From: Carnobacterium inhibens subsp. inhibens DSM 13024
GTDB lineage: Bacteria; Bacillota; Bacilli; Lactobacillales; Carnobacteriaceae
Length of the DNA stretch: 64,000 nucleotides
NCBI RefSeq assembly: GCF_000746825.1
Contig: NZ_JQIV01000006.1
Span: 1,418,784 to 1,482,783 of the forward strand
Reading direction: 5' to 3'
Both the position numbers and the translations under genes were made by a program. How positions within the stretch are numbered: position 1 is the stretch's first letter; each line of letters begins with the position of its first letter. The notes under the pieces are model-generated. The model saw nothing but the letters and a program-made list of their open reading frames with translations, was not told where the DNA came from and ran no database searches. Of the stretch, positions 42,697 to 51,900 are shown piece by piece.

Positions 42697-43731
42697 TTAA
42701 CTTTTTATTTTTCCTATCGATTCTCTAATTTTAAGTTCGCTAGAACAAATCGTCCTAATGGGCATAGTTCGATCTCCCAACATTCGTTCCTTTGCCATTC
42801 TAACAGCTAGGTGTCCCATTTCTTTTGCGTTCATTTGAATACTGGATAAAGCTGGGGTCATAAATTTGGCCATTTCTATATCATCAAAGCTAACTACGGA
42901 AATATCTTCAGGTATTCTCAAATGAGCCTCATTGATAGCTTTGTACACCCCTACTGCCATAGGATCACTTGCAACTAAAACTGCTGTTGGACGAGGCTCT
43001 GCTTCTAACATCTCTCTGCCTAGATTCAAACCTGACTCAGCCCGCCAAGTTCCTTGATATATTTTTGAAAAATGATCAAGATTATTCAACTTCATCCATT
43101 CCATGTAGTTTACAGCCCGAACTTCTTCTTTATATTGGGTTGATAGGCCTTCAATCGTTACTTTACTTCCTAATCCCCCAATGAATGCAATGTTCCTATG
43201 CCCATTTTGATAAAGGCGATCCAAAACTTCATGAGTTTTCGAAGCAAAATCAGTCTGGATGCAATCGTAATTAGGATATTTTGAGTAACTGTCGACTAAA
43301 ATTAATTTATGATTGAAATCATAAGCCTTTTTTGTAGCCTCCTCTGTCATCTCTCCAATCATAATCACAGCCCCATACTTAGATAATTGTTCCCAGTCTT
43401 TTTCTGTGTCTCGCATTCGAAAAGCCTGAACTACTCGCATTCGCCACTTAGAAGCTTCACTTTCTATTCCTCTGCGAATATCCAGAAAATAAGGATCCTC
43501 TCTTTCAGAACCTTCTTCATGCCTCACAATTAAAGCAATCGTTAAATTATCACTGTTGCTTTTTACGCCTCTTTTGTTCTTATCTTTGGAATAATTCAAC
43601 TTATTCGCTATTTCAATGACTCTTCGACGAGTGTTCTCATTAATACTGAAAGAATCATCATTATTTAAAATACGTGACACACTTGCTGCGGATACTCCTG
43701 CCATTTTTGCTATGTCTCTTATACTTGTCAT
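42697..43731 (-). CDS. LacI/GalR family repressor of the galactoside operon
   Basis: 344 residues: helix-turn-helix TSIRDIAKMAGVSAASVSRI with hinge region, then a periplasmic-binding-like effector domain (TAVLVASDPMAVGVYKAINE, ISVVSFDDIEMAKFMTPALS). It should repress the downstream EIIC operon through GTAAACGTTTAC and possibly itself through the repeat at 43750-43763. The inducer is not known; galactose-containing sugars are the obvious candidates. Confidence 0.92.
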   Translation of the reverse strand: MTSIRDIAKMAGVSAASVSRILNNDDSFSINENTRRRVIEIANKLNYSKDKNKRGVKSNSDNLTIALIVRHEEGSEREDPYFLDIRRGIESEASKWRMRVVQAFRMRDTEKDWEQLSKYGAVIMIGEMTEEATKKAYDFNHKLILVDSYSKYPNYDCIQTDFASKTHEVLDRLYQNGHRNIAFIGGLGSKVTIEGLSTQYKEEVRAVNYMEWMKLNNLDHFSKIYQGTWRAESGLNLGREMLEAEPRPTAVLVASDPMAVGVYKAINEAHLRIPEDISVVSFDDIEMAKFMTPALSSIQMNAKEMGHLAVRMAKERMLGDRTMPIRTICSSELKIRESIGKIKS

Positions 43732-43749
43732 ATTTTCTCTCCAACTTGT

Positions 43750-43763
43750 TTAGTGTTTACTAA
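43750..43763. promoter_or_regulatory. candidate autoregulatory site of the LacI-family gene
   Basis: TTAGT-GTTT-ACTAA lies 18 bp before the start codon. It contains GTTTAC, a half-site shared with the operator at 42581-42592. Confidence 0.45.
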
Positions 43764-43865
43764 CATATATTAACAAACAATTGAAGGTGTTGTCTACAGA
43801 AATAATTTATTGTTTGAAAGATTGTTTAATCTATTTTTTAAACACGTTTTTATTATTCTTATATC

Positions 43866-43901
43866 AAAAAAAGCCTCTCAACTTTTGTTAGAGACCTTTT
43901 T
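43866..43901 (-). terminator. terminator after the phosphoesterase gene
   Basis: On the minus strand an imperfect stem of AAAAAGGTCTCTAAC with GTTGAGAGGCTTTTT ends in a run of T. It lies 17 bp after the phosphoesterase stop. Confidence 0.7.
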
Positions 43902-43917
43902 GATAAATAATTTATTT

Positions 43918-45711
43918 TTATTCTTTAACAATTCCAAATTCGTGTACTTTTTCAACTGCGCGTTCTTCTCCTTCTACCAATTCCCCAAAAATTTGATAAA
44001 TTTCTACGATAAGTTCATTTCCATTCACATTGTATACGGCAAAGTTTTGTACAGTGGAATCACGATTGTTGGAATGTGAATTTGCAAATACACCATCTTT
44101 TTGTGGCTGCCCTCCGAAAGCAAAAAGATTGTTGTAGTAATCTAAATCCTCTTGCGTCATCCAGCTCAGATCAGGTCTTACTTCATGTACATGTTCCAAT
44201 GACTTGCCATAAAGATCATCATAGGCTTTTGTCCCACCTGTATTCGGCAACACGAACACTGTTCCTGAAGGGTTTTTATAATATTCGACATTGTCTTCGC
44301 CAAGAACTACTTCCGCTTGGTCAATAGTTGCATTGGAGAAGTTTTCTTCCGTTGGCGTAAAGTTTAACGATTTTGTTCTAGAGATAACATGGTCATGACC
44401 TTGCAAAGCAAGATCTACATCCAGCTCGTCAATCATCTGCATAAATTCTTCTCTCACTTTTTGAACATCTTCATCTTGAAGAGAGTGATAAGATTTCGAA
44501 TACAAAGGTTTATGATAGGTTAAAACGACCCATTGAGCGCCATTTTCACGAGCTTGTTTGATATCCTCTTCAATCCAAGCTAATTGTTCTGTCCCAATTG
44601 CTTTTCCTTCAGGATTGTCTTCAGATTCTTTATTATCATTTGTGTTCGCGACGACCACATGTACTCCGTTGTAATCAAGTGAGTAGTACGATCCACCATC
44701 GACTTTCTCATCCGTCACTGGAACATTGATGTGTTCATTGAACTTCTCAGTTAATTGCGAATCACCATAATTCAAAGCATATTCATCGTGATTTCCAGGC
44801 GCGACCACTAAAGGTTGTTGCAGCCATGATTCTTCTGATTGAGAAAAGATATCGACCCATTCATCTTCCACTTCAGCTGTTTCAACTACGTCACCAGTGT
44901 GTAGCACGAAATCAGCATCTGCGACTTCCAAAGCTTGTTTGATTGTATCTGCACCATATGCTGCTTCATTGAATACATGTTCATTCCAATACGCATTTTG
45001 AGTATCCGTGTATTGGACGAACGTAAACTCATCTCCAACTTCACCCGATGTGTTGAAGGTTCCAATCTCACTCTTTTCACCAGAATCACTGCCCACTTGG
45101 TAGTAATATGTAGTGTTGGGTTCTAAATCGGTGGCTAATGCTTTGTAGGAATATTCTGTTACATCAACTAAATCCAATGATCCAACTGCATCTCCGCTGG
45201 TCCATTCTGGTCCACTGACGTTTTCGTCCGTGTAGTAACCATTGATAATCGGTTCGCCATCTTCCCCTTCCACTGGATCACCTTCATCATCTTTTTCTAA
45301 ATCTGCATAGATGTAATATCCATCTTCTGTTCTTTCCGCATACTGATTCGTAACTTCAGCTACTTCAGGATCAAAGATTAATGGATCGCTTAAATCTTCT
45401 GAAATACTTACCCATACTTTTGCATCGTCAAACTTATCAGTCGTATACCAATTGAATCCCATTTGTGTTTGGGTATCCCCATTCAATGTGGTGATGATTC
45501 GATTAGGTGCATTATTTGCTTCAACTTCAGCTACCTCTGGCTTACTTTCGACTAACTCTACCTCGTTGCTTGAAGAACTAACCATTGAAGAAGAATCAAT
45601 CGTACTGGATGCGGCATTGGATTGGCAACCAGCTAATACAAACGGTGCTAATAATGCTACAGCAGCAATACTTGGAACAGAAAACCTTTTCATCTTTCTT
45701 TTTAAATACAA
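43918..45711 (-). CDS. lipoprotein metallophosphoesterase with purple-acid-phosphatase N-domain
   Basis: 597 residues from the preferred TTG start, which has GGGAGG 7 bp upstream; an ATG at 45693 is the alternative. A signal peptide ends in the lipobox LAGC, then comes a Ser/Glu-rich linker. About residues 75-220 form a fibronectin-like purple acid phosphatase N-domain with an Asp/Glu-rich insert. About 230-520 is the metallophosphoesterase: VQYTDTQ, HTGDVVE, PGNHDEY, TYHKP and QGHDH supply the two-metal site. Expected to cleave phosphate esters outside the cell. No Pho-box was identified. Confidence 0.85.
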   Translation of the reverse strand: MYLKRKMKRFSVPSIAAVALLAPFVLAGCQSNAASSTIDSSSMVSSSSNEVELVESKPEVAEVEANNAPNRIITTLNGDTQTQMGFNWYTTDKFDDAKVWVSISEDLSDPLIFDPEVAEVTNQYAERTEDGYYIYADLEKDDEGDPVEGEDGEPIINGYYTDENVSGPEWTSGDAVGSLDLVDVTEYSYKALATDLEPNTTYYYQVGSDSGEKSEIGTFNTSGEVGDEFTFVQYTDTQNAYWNEHVFNEAAYGADTIKQALEVADADFVLHTGDVVETAEVEDEWVDIFSQSEESWLQQPLVVAPGNHDEYALNYGDSQLTEKFNEHINVPVTDEKVDGGSYYSLDYNGVHVVVANTNDNKESEDNPEGKAIGTEQLAWIEEDIKQARENGAQWVVLTYHKPLYSKSYHSLQDEDVQKVREEFMQMIDELDVDLALQGHDHVISRTKSLNFTPTEENFSNATIDQAEVVLGEDNVEYYKNPSGTVFVLPNTGGTKAYDDLYGKSLEHVHEVRPDLSWMTQEDLDYYNNLFAFGGQPQKDGVFANSHSNNRDSTVQNFAVYNVNGNELIVEIYQIFGELVEGEERAVEKVHEFGIVKE

Positions 45712-45817
45712 ATCTTTTCCTCCCAAATAAAATAGATTTATAGGCTTCCATCAGTTAAAACCTATACTCCTACTCTATAGGATGAATATTTATTGTTGGT
45801 CAATATTAAGTAAAATT

Positions 45818-45949
45818 CTAGTAAAAAAAGTAAATTAAGAGTCTTATTATTTCTTTAATTTTTACTTCCATTCCTTTTAATTGATCTTTTAATGTTTTAC
45901 CTTGAGCTAACTTCTCATCATCTGTAGTTTTAGTGATTTCATCATTAAT
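45818..45949 (-). pseudogene. short coding remnant directly after the histidine phosphatase gene
   Basis: After the TAG stop of the phosphatase the same frame stays open for 43 codons (INDEITKTTDDEKLAQGKTL, then DQLKGMEVKIKEI) before the next stop. The charged, coiled-coil-like composition looks coding, but there is no start codon with a ribosome-binding site. It may be the 3' end of a deleted gene or chance read-through sequence. Confidence 0.3.
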
Positions 45950-46528
45950 CTATAATCCTGAAAAATCATGATTGATGATCTCAAGTAATTTAAAAGCTTC
46001 GTCCTTAAACTCAAATTTTAGAATGCAACAATTTCCTAAACGATCTTTTTGGTCCACTTCACTAGTATGTGCCCAATACCTCATAAACTGTCTGCAAGCT
46101 GCCCCATGAGATACAACTAATACTGTTTGTTTTTCTTCTTCTTCTATTATTTTGTACAGCGTCTTAGCAACTCTTTCTCTAAATTGCAACTCTCCTTCTC
46201 CACCATAAGGTACAAAAAAATCTCCATAAGGCAAAGGCGGATTTAAGTATTCATGTTCTGCTTCAAACACTCCAAAATTCCATTCCTTTAGCCCCTTAAT
46301 TCTTTTATAATCCTTATTCGTTACAAGCTCCAATGTGTCACAAGCACGTTCAGAAGTTGAGGAATAGGCACTTTCAATGCTTATATTATTTTCAGTGAAG
46401 TATTGGCCTGCTATGATGGCTTGATTTTTCCCCTTATCTGTCAGCGGTGAATCGCACCAGCCTTGTATTTTCTTTTGTTGATTAAAAAAAGTTTCGCCAT
46501 GTCTCATTAAATACACTGTTTTTGTCAT
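45950..46528 (-). CDS. histidine phosphatase (phosphoglycerate mutase-like)
   Basis: 192 residues. LMRHGETFFN is the catalytic RHG motif with the phosphate-accepting histidine, and VVSHGAACRQF supplies the second histidine. GGAGGG lies 6 bp before the ATG at 46528; an ATG 21 bp upstream is less likely. The family covers small-molecule phosphatases such as PhoE/CobC and cofactor-dependent mutases; the length favours a broad phosphatase. Cytoplasmic, single gene. Confidence 0.85.
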   Translation of the reverse strand: MTKTVYLMRHGETFFNQQKKIQGWCDSPLTDKGKNQAIIAGQYFTENNISIESAYSSTSERACDTLELVTNKDYKRIKGLKEWNFGVFEAEHEYLNPPLPYGDFFVPYGGEGELQFRERVAKTLYKIIEEEEKQTVLVVSHGAACRQFMRYWAHTSEVDQKDRLGNCCILKFEFKDEAFKLLEIINHDFSGL

Positions 46529-46868
46529 CCTATTCCCTCCATTTTTCATGATTTATTTCAACTGATTTTAGACTACCACATTCACTAGAAGTATTGATTG
46601 ATCTCTTATAAAATATCAGTGTTATTGCCCTCTATTCTGGCAATAACACCGATATCAAAAATAATAGCTTTTATTTTTGTTGCCTATCCAATAAAAAAGG
46701 AATTGCTCTTATAAAGGGCAATCCTTTTTTAGTATTAGGTTATTTTCTTAAGCCTTTAGTGTTTAAAGGAACTAAATATTGCGCAACTTTTCCCATTTTA
46801 CCTACTAGGACTAGATTCTGAATTGAACATCTTTCTTAGTTGGTAATTAGCAAAAAAATCACAATTGG
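46529..46868. other. intergenic region with two hairpins
   Basis: A long stem ATATC-(A)-GTGTTATTGCC with GGCAATAACAC-(C)-GATAT spans 46613-46655, followed on the minus strand by TTTTAT. A second stem at about 46692-46730 (AAAAAAGGAATTGCTCT with AGGGCAATCCTTTTTT) has T-runs on both sides and is the likely terminator of the minus-strand aldo/keto reductase gene. No gene is seen. Confidence 0.6.
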
Positions 46869-47858
46869 CTAACGATTCAAAACCTTTTCAATTTCGGCTA
46901 ATTCTGAAGGAGAAAAATCAAGGTTATCTAATGCTTTGACATTATCTTCGATTTGGCTTACCTTGCTGGCTCCAATCAATACACTTGTGACTTTTCCATC
47001 CCTTAAAATCCACGAAACAGCCATTTCAGCTAACGTTTGGCCTCGGCGTTTTGCGATTTCATTTAGTGCTCTTGATCGCTCTATGGTAGCATTTACTTTT
47101 TCTTCATTCAAGAATTGACTTGTTGTCCGACCAGCTCTCGAATCTTTTGGAATACCATTCAGGTAACGGTCTGTCAACATACCTTGCGCTAAGGGACTAA
47201 ACGCAATAGTTCCTAATTGGTTTTCTTGTAAAACATCTTGTAGTCCATCTTCTATCCAACGGTTATACATACTGTAAGAAGGTTGATGAATAATGAAAGG
47301 CGTTTTTAATTCTTTAAATATTTTTGAAATTTCAGCTGTTTGTTCGGCAGAGTAATTAGAGATTCCAATATACAAAGCTTTACCTTGGCGAACCATTAAG
47401 TCCAATGCATGTGCTGTTTCTTCAAAAGGTGTATCCGGATCTGGACGATGAGAGTAAAAGATATCAACATAATCTAATCCAAGACGCTTCAAACTTTGGT
47501 CAATACTAGCAGTCAAATATTTTTTAGAACCAAATTCACCATATGGGCCTGGCCACATATCATATCCGGCCTTGCTTGAAATAATCAATTCATCACGGTA
47601 AGGAAGCAAATCTTTCTTTAAAATACGTCCAAAGTTTTCTTCGGCACTTCCCGCTGGAGGGCCGTAGTTATTGGCTAAGTCAAAATGGGTAATTCCTAAA
47701 TCGAATGCACGATGAACCATTTTACGGCTGTTTTCAAATAGATCTACATCACCGAAATTATGCCACATTCCTAAAGACAATGCTGGCAATTTTAATCCAC
47801 TGTTCCCCACACGATTGTAAATCATATTGTTGTAACGATCCTCTGCTGCTTGATACAT
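46869..47858 (-). CDS. aldo/keto reductase, YghZ/Gpr type
   Basis: 329 residues, close in sequence to E. coli YghZ (shared blocks FDLGITHFDLANNYGPP, GSAEENFGR and KAGYDMWPGPYG). The catalytic Tyr lies in NNYGPP and the His in FYSHRPD; the C-terminus has the NADP site GASKVSQIEDN. The E. coli enzyme reduces L-glyceraldehyde 3-phosphate and methylglyoxal with NADPH, so aldehyde detoxification is the likely role. Single gene. Confidence 0.9.
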   Translation of the reverse strand: MYQAAEDRYNNMIYNRVGNSGLKLPALSLGMWHNFGDVDLFENSRKMVHRAFDLGITHFDLANNYGPPAGSAEENFGRILKKDLLPYRDELIISSKAGYDMWPGPYGEFGSKKYLTASIDQSLKRLGLDYVDIFYSHRPDPDTPFEETAHALDLMVRQGKALYIGISNYSAEQTAEISKIFKELKTPFIIHQPSYSMYNRWIEDGLQDVLQENQLGTIAFSPLAQGMLTDRYLNGIPKDSRAGRTTSQFLNEEKVNATIERSRALNEIAKRRGQTLAEMAVSWILRDGKVTSVLIGASKVSQIEDNVKALDNLDFSPSELAEIEKVLNR

Positions 47859-48036
47859 TCAACCACTCCAGTTCTTTGGTATATTTCTTCCACTTCCCAT
47901 TATAACGCTTTCAAACAAAGGAAACAATCTATTGTAAGAGTTTCCAATATAATTTGATTCAGGACCTTTATTTTTAAATTTCCACTTCTGTCAAGCTCTA
48001 CATCGACATTAGATCAACTACAATATAGGAATCTAC

Positions 48037-48083
48037 AAATCCTATCACTTTTTTTTAAGAGGGTGATAGGGTTTATCTTTTTT
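48037..48083 (+). terminator. orphan terminator-like hairpin upstream of nrdI
   Basis: AAATCCTATCAC pairs with GTGATAGGGTTT (48063-48074), followed by ATCTTTTTTT. No plus-strand gene precedes it, since the aldo/keto reductase is divergent. It may end a short untranslated RNA or simply shield the nrd promoter. Confidence 0.6.
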
Positions 48084-48103
48084 TCATAAAAAAACTTCCT
48101 TAA

Positions 48104-48151
48104 TCACTACATATTGTGTTATCATATTTTCGTAAGCACAACATGTAGATT
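48104..48151. promoter_or_regulatory. two NrdR boxes
   Basis: TCACTACATATTGTGT (48104-48119) and GCACAACATGTAGATT (48136-48151) resemble the NrdR consensus ACACwATATATwGTGT. Their starts are 32 bp apart, about three helical turns, the arrangement expected for NrdR. They lie about 50-100 bp before nrdI. Confidence 0.72.
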
Positions 48152-48202
48152 TCATGTATGTGAAATACAGAACAAAATTTAATAACCAGAAGGAGACTTT
48201 TA

Positions 48203-48667
48203 ATGGCAAATAAAATAAACATTATTTACATCAGTTTAAACGGCAATACGAAATACTTTGTTGAGTGTTTAAGCGAATACATAGAAGCAACTAAGGACAT
48301 AGTTGTAAAATCGCTGAATATTAAAGATCTAAAAGGAGAAACTTTTCCAGTGGATGAACCCTTTGTCAGTTTCTTGCCGACTTATTTAAATGGTGGAAAT
48401 GGAATCCATACAGGAGATAAGGAAGTATTAACCACTAGACTAGGAGATTTTATAGCATCTAACGATAACTTTAAACTCTGTTACGGAATTATTGGAAGTG
48501 GGAATCGGAATTTCAATAATCAATTCTGCCTAAGTGCTAAACAATATACAGAAAGATTTGGGTTTCCATTAATCGATGTCTTTGAATTACGTGGGACGCA
48601 GTCAGATGTAAAACGAATTGCCAACTTAATCATTAATCACCAAGAAGAGTTTCTTAACGAACTTTAG
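48203..48667 (+). CDS. nrdI: NrdI flavodoxin-like protein
   Basis: 154 residues with a flavodoxin fold (IIYISLNGNTKYFVECLSEY for the FMN phosphate; YGIIGSGNRNFNNQF near the flavin ring). NrdI supplies the oxidant for assembly of the manganese-tyrosyl radical in class Ib NrdF. AGAAGGAG precedes the ATG. First gene of the operon; no nrdH glutaredoxin gene is adjacent. Confidence 0.93.
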   Translation: MANKINIIYISLNGNTKYFVECLSEYIEATKDIVVKSLNIKDLKGETFPVDEPFVSFLPTYLNGGNGIHTGDKEVLTTRLGDFIASNDNFKLCYGIIGSGNRNFNNQFCLSAKQYTERFGFPLIDVFELRGTQSDVKRIANLIINHQEEFLNEL

Positions 48668-48689
48668 AAAAACTTAGGAGTGAATAACT

Positions 48690-50888
48690 TTGCCAAATCA
48701 AACAACTACTATCAAAAGTGCTAAAACTTACTTTTACCTTAATAACTTGGTTAATATTCCAGTCAATGGTGAAATTCCTTTACAAAAGGATCAGGAAGCA
48801 TTAAAAGCTTACTTTAAAGAAGAAATCATTCCCAATACCTTAACATTTCCTTCATTAGAAGAAAAATTGGCATTCTTGGTGGATAACAATTACATTGACT
48901 TAGACGTCTTAAACCTTTATAAGCAGGGTGAAAGTAATGACTATGATTTTGCATTTATTAAAAAAATATTCAAACAAATTTATGCTGCTAACTTTAAGTT
49001 CAAAAGTTTTATGGGTGCTTATAAATTCTACTCACAGTATGCATTAAAAACAAATGATCATTCGAAATACTTAGAACAATTTGAAGATCGTATTGCTTTT
49101 AATGCTTTATACCTAGGCAATGGGGACAGAACATTAGCTGTCCAACTTGCTGAGGAACTTATCTCTCAACGCTATCAACCAGCTACTCCTACTTTTCTAA
49201 ATGCCGGGAAAAAGAAACGCGGGGAAATGATTTCTTGTTTCTTAATTGATGTTGCTGATTCAATGCTTTCTATTGGCCGAGGAGTAAACTCTGCTTTGCA
49301 ACTTTCTCGAATTGGTGGTGGAGTTGGAGTTAACCTATCAAATATCCGATCAGCTGGCGATCCAATTAAAGATATCGCCAATGCTTCTTCTGGTGTCCTT
49401 CCAGTAATGAAGCTGCTAGAAGATGCATTTAGTTATAGTAACCAACTTGGGCAACGTAATGGCGCAGGCGTAGTCTATTTGAATGTTTTCCATCCAGATA
49501 TCTTAGGCTTTTTGTCAACTAAGAAAGAAAATGCAGATGAGAAAATACGAGTTAAAACACTCTCTTTAGGGTTAGTCGTTCCTGATAAGTATTATGAATT
49601 AATAAAAACAAATAAACCGATGTATCTATTTAGCCCCTACAGTGTAGAAAAAGAATATGGTATTCCGTTCTCATACATAGACTTGTCTGCTGAATATGAC
49701 AATATGGTTGCGAAATTGAACATCAAAAAAACTCAAATCAATGCTCGTGAATTGGAGCAAGAGATTTCGCGTTTGCAACAAGAATCCGGCTATCCGTATA
49801 TTTTAAATATTGATACAGCCAATAACACAAATCCTGTTGACGGAAAAATTATTATGAGTAACTTATGTTCAGAGATTCTCCAACCGCAAGAACCTTCTAC
49901 ACTCAATGCTGACTTATCTTATGAACAAACAGGCACAGATATTAGTTGTAACTTGGGTTCGAGCAATATGATGAATATGCTGCAATCTCCTAATTTTGCT
50001 AAATCCGTTCATTTGGCAGTTCGTGCGTTAACAACTGTCACAGATTCAAGCAATGTGCTAGAGGTACCTACTGTTAGCAAAGGCAACTCTATGTACCACA
50101 CAATTGGTTTAGGTGCTATGGGATTGCATACCGCTTTAGCCTTGCAACAGATTGAATATGGTTCAGAAGAATCGATTGAATTCACTGAAGCTTATTTCTT
50201 AGCTTTAAATTATCATTCTTTGGCAGCAAGTAACGAAATAGCTCAAGAACGAGGAGAAACTTTTTTCGGATTTGAGAAATCCAAATATGCTGATGGCACA
50301 TACTTCAAACCCTACCTAGAAAGTGAATTCACAATAGCAAATGAAAAAGTAAAGGACATCTTTACTAACGTCCAATTGCCAACAGTTGCAGATTGGAAAG
50401 ACCTAAAAGAAAAAATTTCTAAGCACGGTTTGTATCACCGTAACCGTTTAGCCGTTGCGCCCAATGGTTCTATTTCATATGTAAATGAAACGAGCGCCTC
50501 CCTACATCCGATTACTCAACTTATTGAGAATCGCCAAGAGAAAAAAGTAGGCTCGATTTTTTATCCAGCACCTTTCCTTTCAAATGAAACTCTTCCATAT
50601 TACAAATCAGCTTATGACTATGATCAGCGTAAAATTATTGATATTTATGCCGCTGCTCAAAAACATATTGATCAAGGTATGAGCTTAACTTTATTTATGC
50701 GCTCAACTCTTCCTGAAAGTTTATACGAATGGAAAACAGACGCTTCCTCAAAACTGACAACTAGAGACTTGAACCGTCTGAGAAACTACGCTTGGACGAA
50801 AGGAATAAAATCACTTTACTATATCAGAACTTATACCGAAGATGACGAATTTACAATGGCAAATACTTGTGAATCCTGCATGATTTAA
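48690..50888 (+). CDS. nrdE: class Ib ribonucleotide reductase large subunit
   Basis: 732 residues. The redox pair is C183 and C420, the thiyl radical triad N391, C393, E395 (NLCSE), the radical-transfer tyrosines Y710 and Y711, and the C-terminal shuttle pair C727/C730. The protein is therefore complete and probably active. Residues 1-90 lack the ATP-cone of class Ia enzymes. The start is TTG, 9 bp after AGGAG. It reduces ribonucleoside diphosphates together with NrdF. Confidence 0.95.
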   Translation: MPNQTTTIKSAKTYFYLNNLVNIPVNGEIPLQKDQEALKAYFKEEIIPNTLTFPSLEEKLAFLVDNNYIDLDVLNLYKQGESNDYDFAFIKKIFKQIYAANFKFKSFMGAYKFYSQYALKTNDHSKYLEQFEDRIAFNALYLGNGDRTLAVQLAEELISQRYQPATPTFLNAGKKKRGEMISCFLIDVADSMLSIGRGVNSALQLSRIGGGVGVNLSNIRSAGDPIKDIANASSGVLPVMKLLEDAFSYSNQLGQRNGAGVVYLNVFHPDILGFLSTKKENADEKIRVKTLSLGLVVPDKYYELIKTNKPMYLFSPYSVEKEYGIPFSYIDLSAEYDNMVAKLNIKKTQINARELEQEISRLQQESGYPYILNIDTANNTNPVDGKIIMSNLCSEILQPQEPSTLNADLSYEQTGTDISCNLGSSNMMNMLQSPNFAKSVHLAVRALTTVTDSSNVLEVPTVSKGNSMYHTIGLGAMGLHTALALQQIEYGSEESIEFTEAYFLALNYHSLAASNEIAQERGETFFGFEKSKYADGTYFKPYLESEFTIANEKVKDIFTNVQLPTVADWKDLKEKISKHGLYHRNRLAVAPNGSISYVNETSASLHPITQLIENRQEKKVGSIFYPAPFLSNETLPYYKSAYDYDQRKIIDIYAAAQKHIDQGMSLTLFMRSTLPESLYEWKTDASSKLTTRDLNRLRNYAWTKGIKSLYYIRTYTEDDEFTMANTCESCMI

Positions 50889-50901
50889 TAGGAGGGAAAT
50901 T

Positions 50902-51861
50902 ATGTCTTACTTACATTACAAAGCAATCAACTGGAATGAAATCGAAGATCATTTAGATCATTCAACTTGGGAGAAATTAACGTCATTATTTTGGTTAGAT
51001 ACTCGAATCCCTGTTACAAATGAAAAATCACAGTGGGAAGATCTTCCAGAAAATGAAAGAGAAGCATTCATGAAATCGTTGGCTGGGCTAGCTTCAGCAG
51101 CTACGTTCCAATCAGAGAAAGGTTACCTAGTAATTAATGAAGGAAAACACACTCAGCAGGAAGCCGCTATCTACAATAATATTCAATTTATTGAATCAGT
51201 TCATGCTAAAGCCTATAACACAATTCTTATAGGATTTAATGAATCAACAGAAGTTGATGGTGTCTTAACTTGGGCTGATAACAATGCAGAACTTCAATAC
51301 AGATTAGATCGTATTCTTGAAGTTTATAAAACAGGAAGTATACTTCAAAAACGAGCAGCAAACTTAATCTTGGAAGGAGTCCTAACCTATAGTGGTCTCT
51401 TTACTCCATTGCTTTACTGGACACAGAAGAAATTCACTAACGTTGCTGAAATTATTAAGTTGGTCCTCACGAATGAATCTTTACATTGCTTCTATATTAG
51501 TCACAAATTTCAACTAGGTTTTTCTGAATTATCACAGGAAGAACAAGCAGAATTGAGAGATTGGACTTTTGATTTGTTTGTTGATCTAGTAAAAAATGAA
51601 TTAACTTATATAGAACACATTTACTATGGAACTGATTGGCTTGAGGAAGTTAAAGTCTTTGTTCATCAACAGGCTAATAAAGCACTTATAAGTTTGGGAT
51701 TCGACCCTTTGTACCCTGAAACAGGTGCAAGTAATTCCCATATTGATTCCATCAACGTTATTTTAACTAAAGTAACTCATCATGAAGTCGGTAGACAATC
51801 AGGTATCAGCTTCCAATTTGATAAAGAAGATACCATGAATGAAGAAGACTATAACTTTTAA
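50902..51861 (+). CDS. NrdF-like small subunit with one metal ligand changed
   Basis: 319 residues. It has E98, H101 and radical Tyr105 (FIESVHAKAY), the Glu of LEGVLTYSG and the Glu/His pair of NESLHCFYISHKFQ. The first ligand, normally Asp in GLxLLDTxQ, is Ala67 here (GLASAATFQ). NrdF2, encoded next, has Asp66 at this site. Loss of one carboxylate should weaken or prevent metal-centre assembly, so this subunit may act as a partner or scaffold rather than a radical carrier. GGAGGG precedes the ATG; the gene follows nrdE by 13 bp. C-terminus ends NEEDYNF, typical of NrdF tails that bind NrdE. Confidence 0.88.
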   Translation: MSYLHYKAINWNEIEDHLDHSTWEKLTSLFWLDTRIPVTNEKSQWEDLPENEREAFMKSLAGLASAATFQSEKGYLVINEGKHTQQEAAIYNNIQFIESVHAKAYNTILIGFNESTEVDGVLTWADNNAELQYRLDRILEVYKTGSILQKRAANLILEGVLTYSGLFTPLLYWTQKKFTNVAEIIKLVLTNESLHCFYISHKFQLGFSELSQEEQAELRDWTFDLFVDLVKNELTYIEHIYYGTDWLEEVKVFVHQQANKALISLGFDPLYPETGASNSHIDSINVILTKVTHHEVGRQSGISFQFDKEDTMNEEDYNF

Positions 51862-51900
51862 CAAATAAATCCGGAATTTCATTTTAAGGAGGAAAAAATT

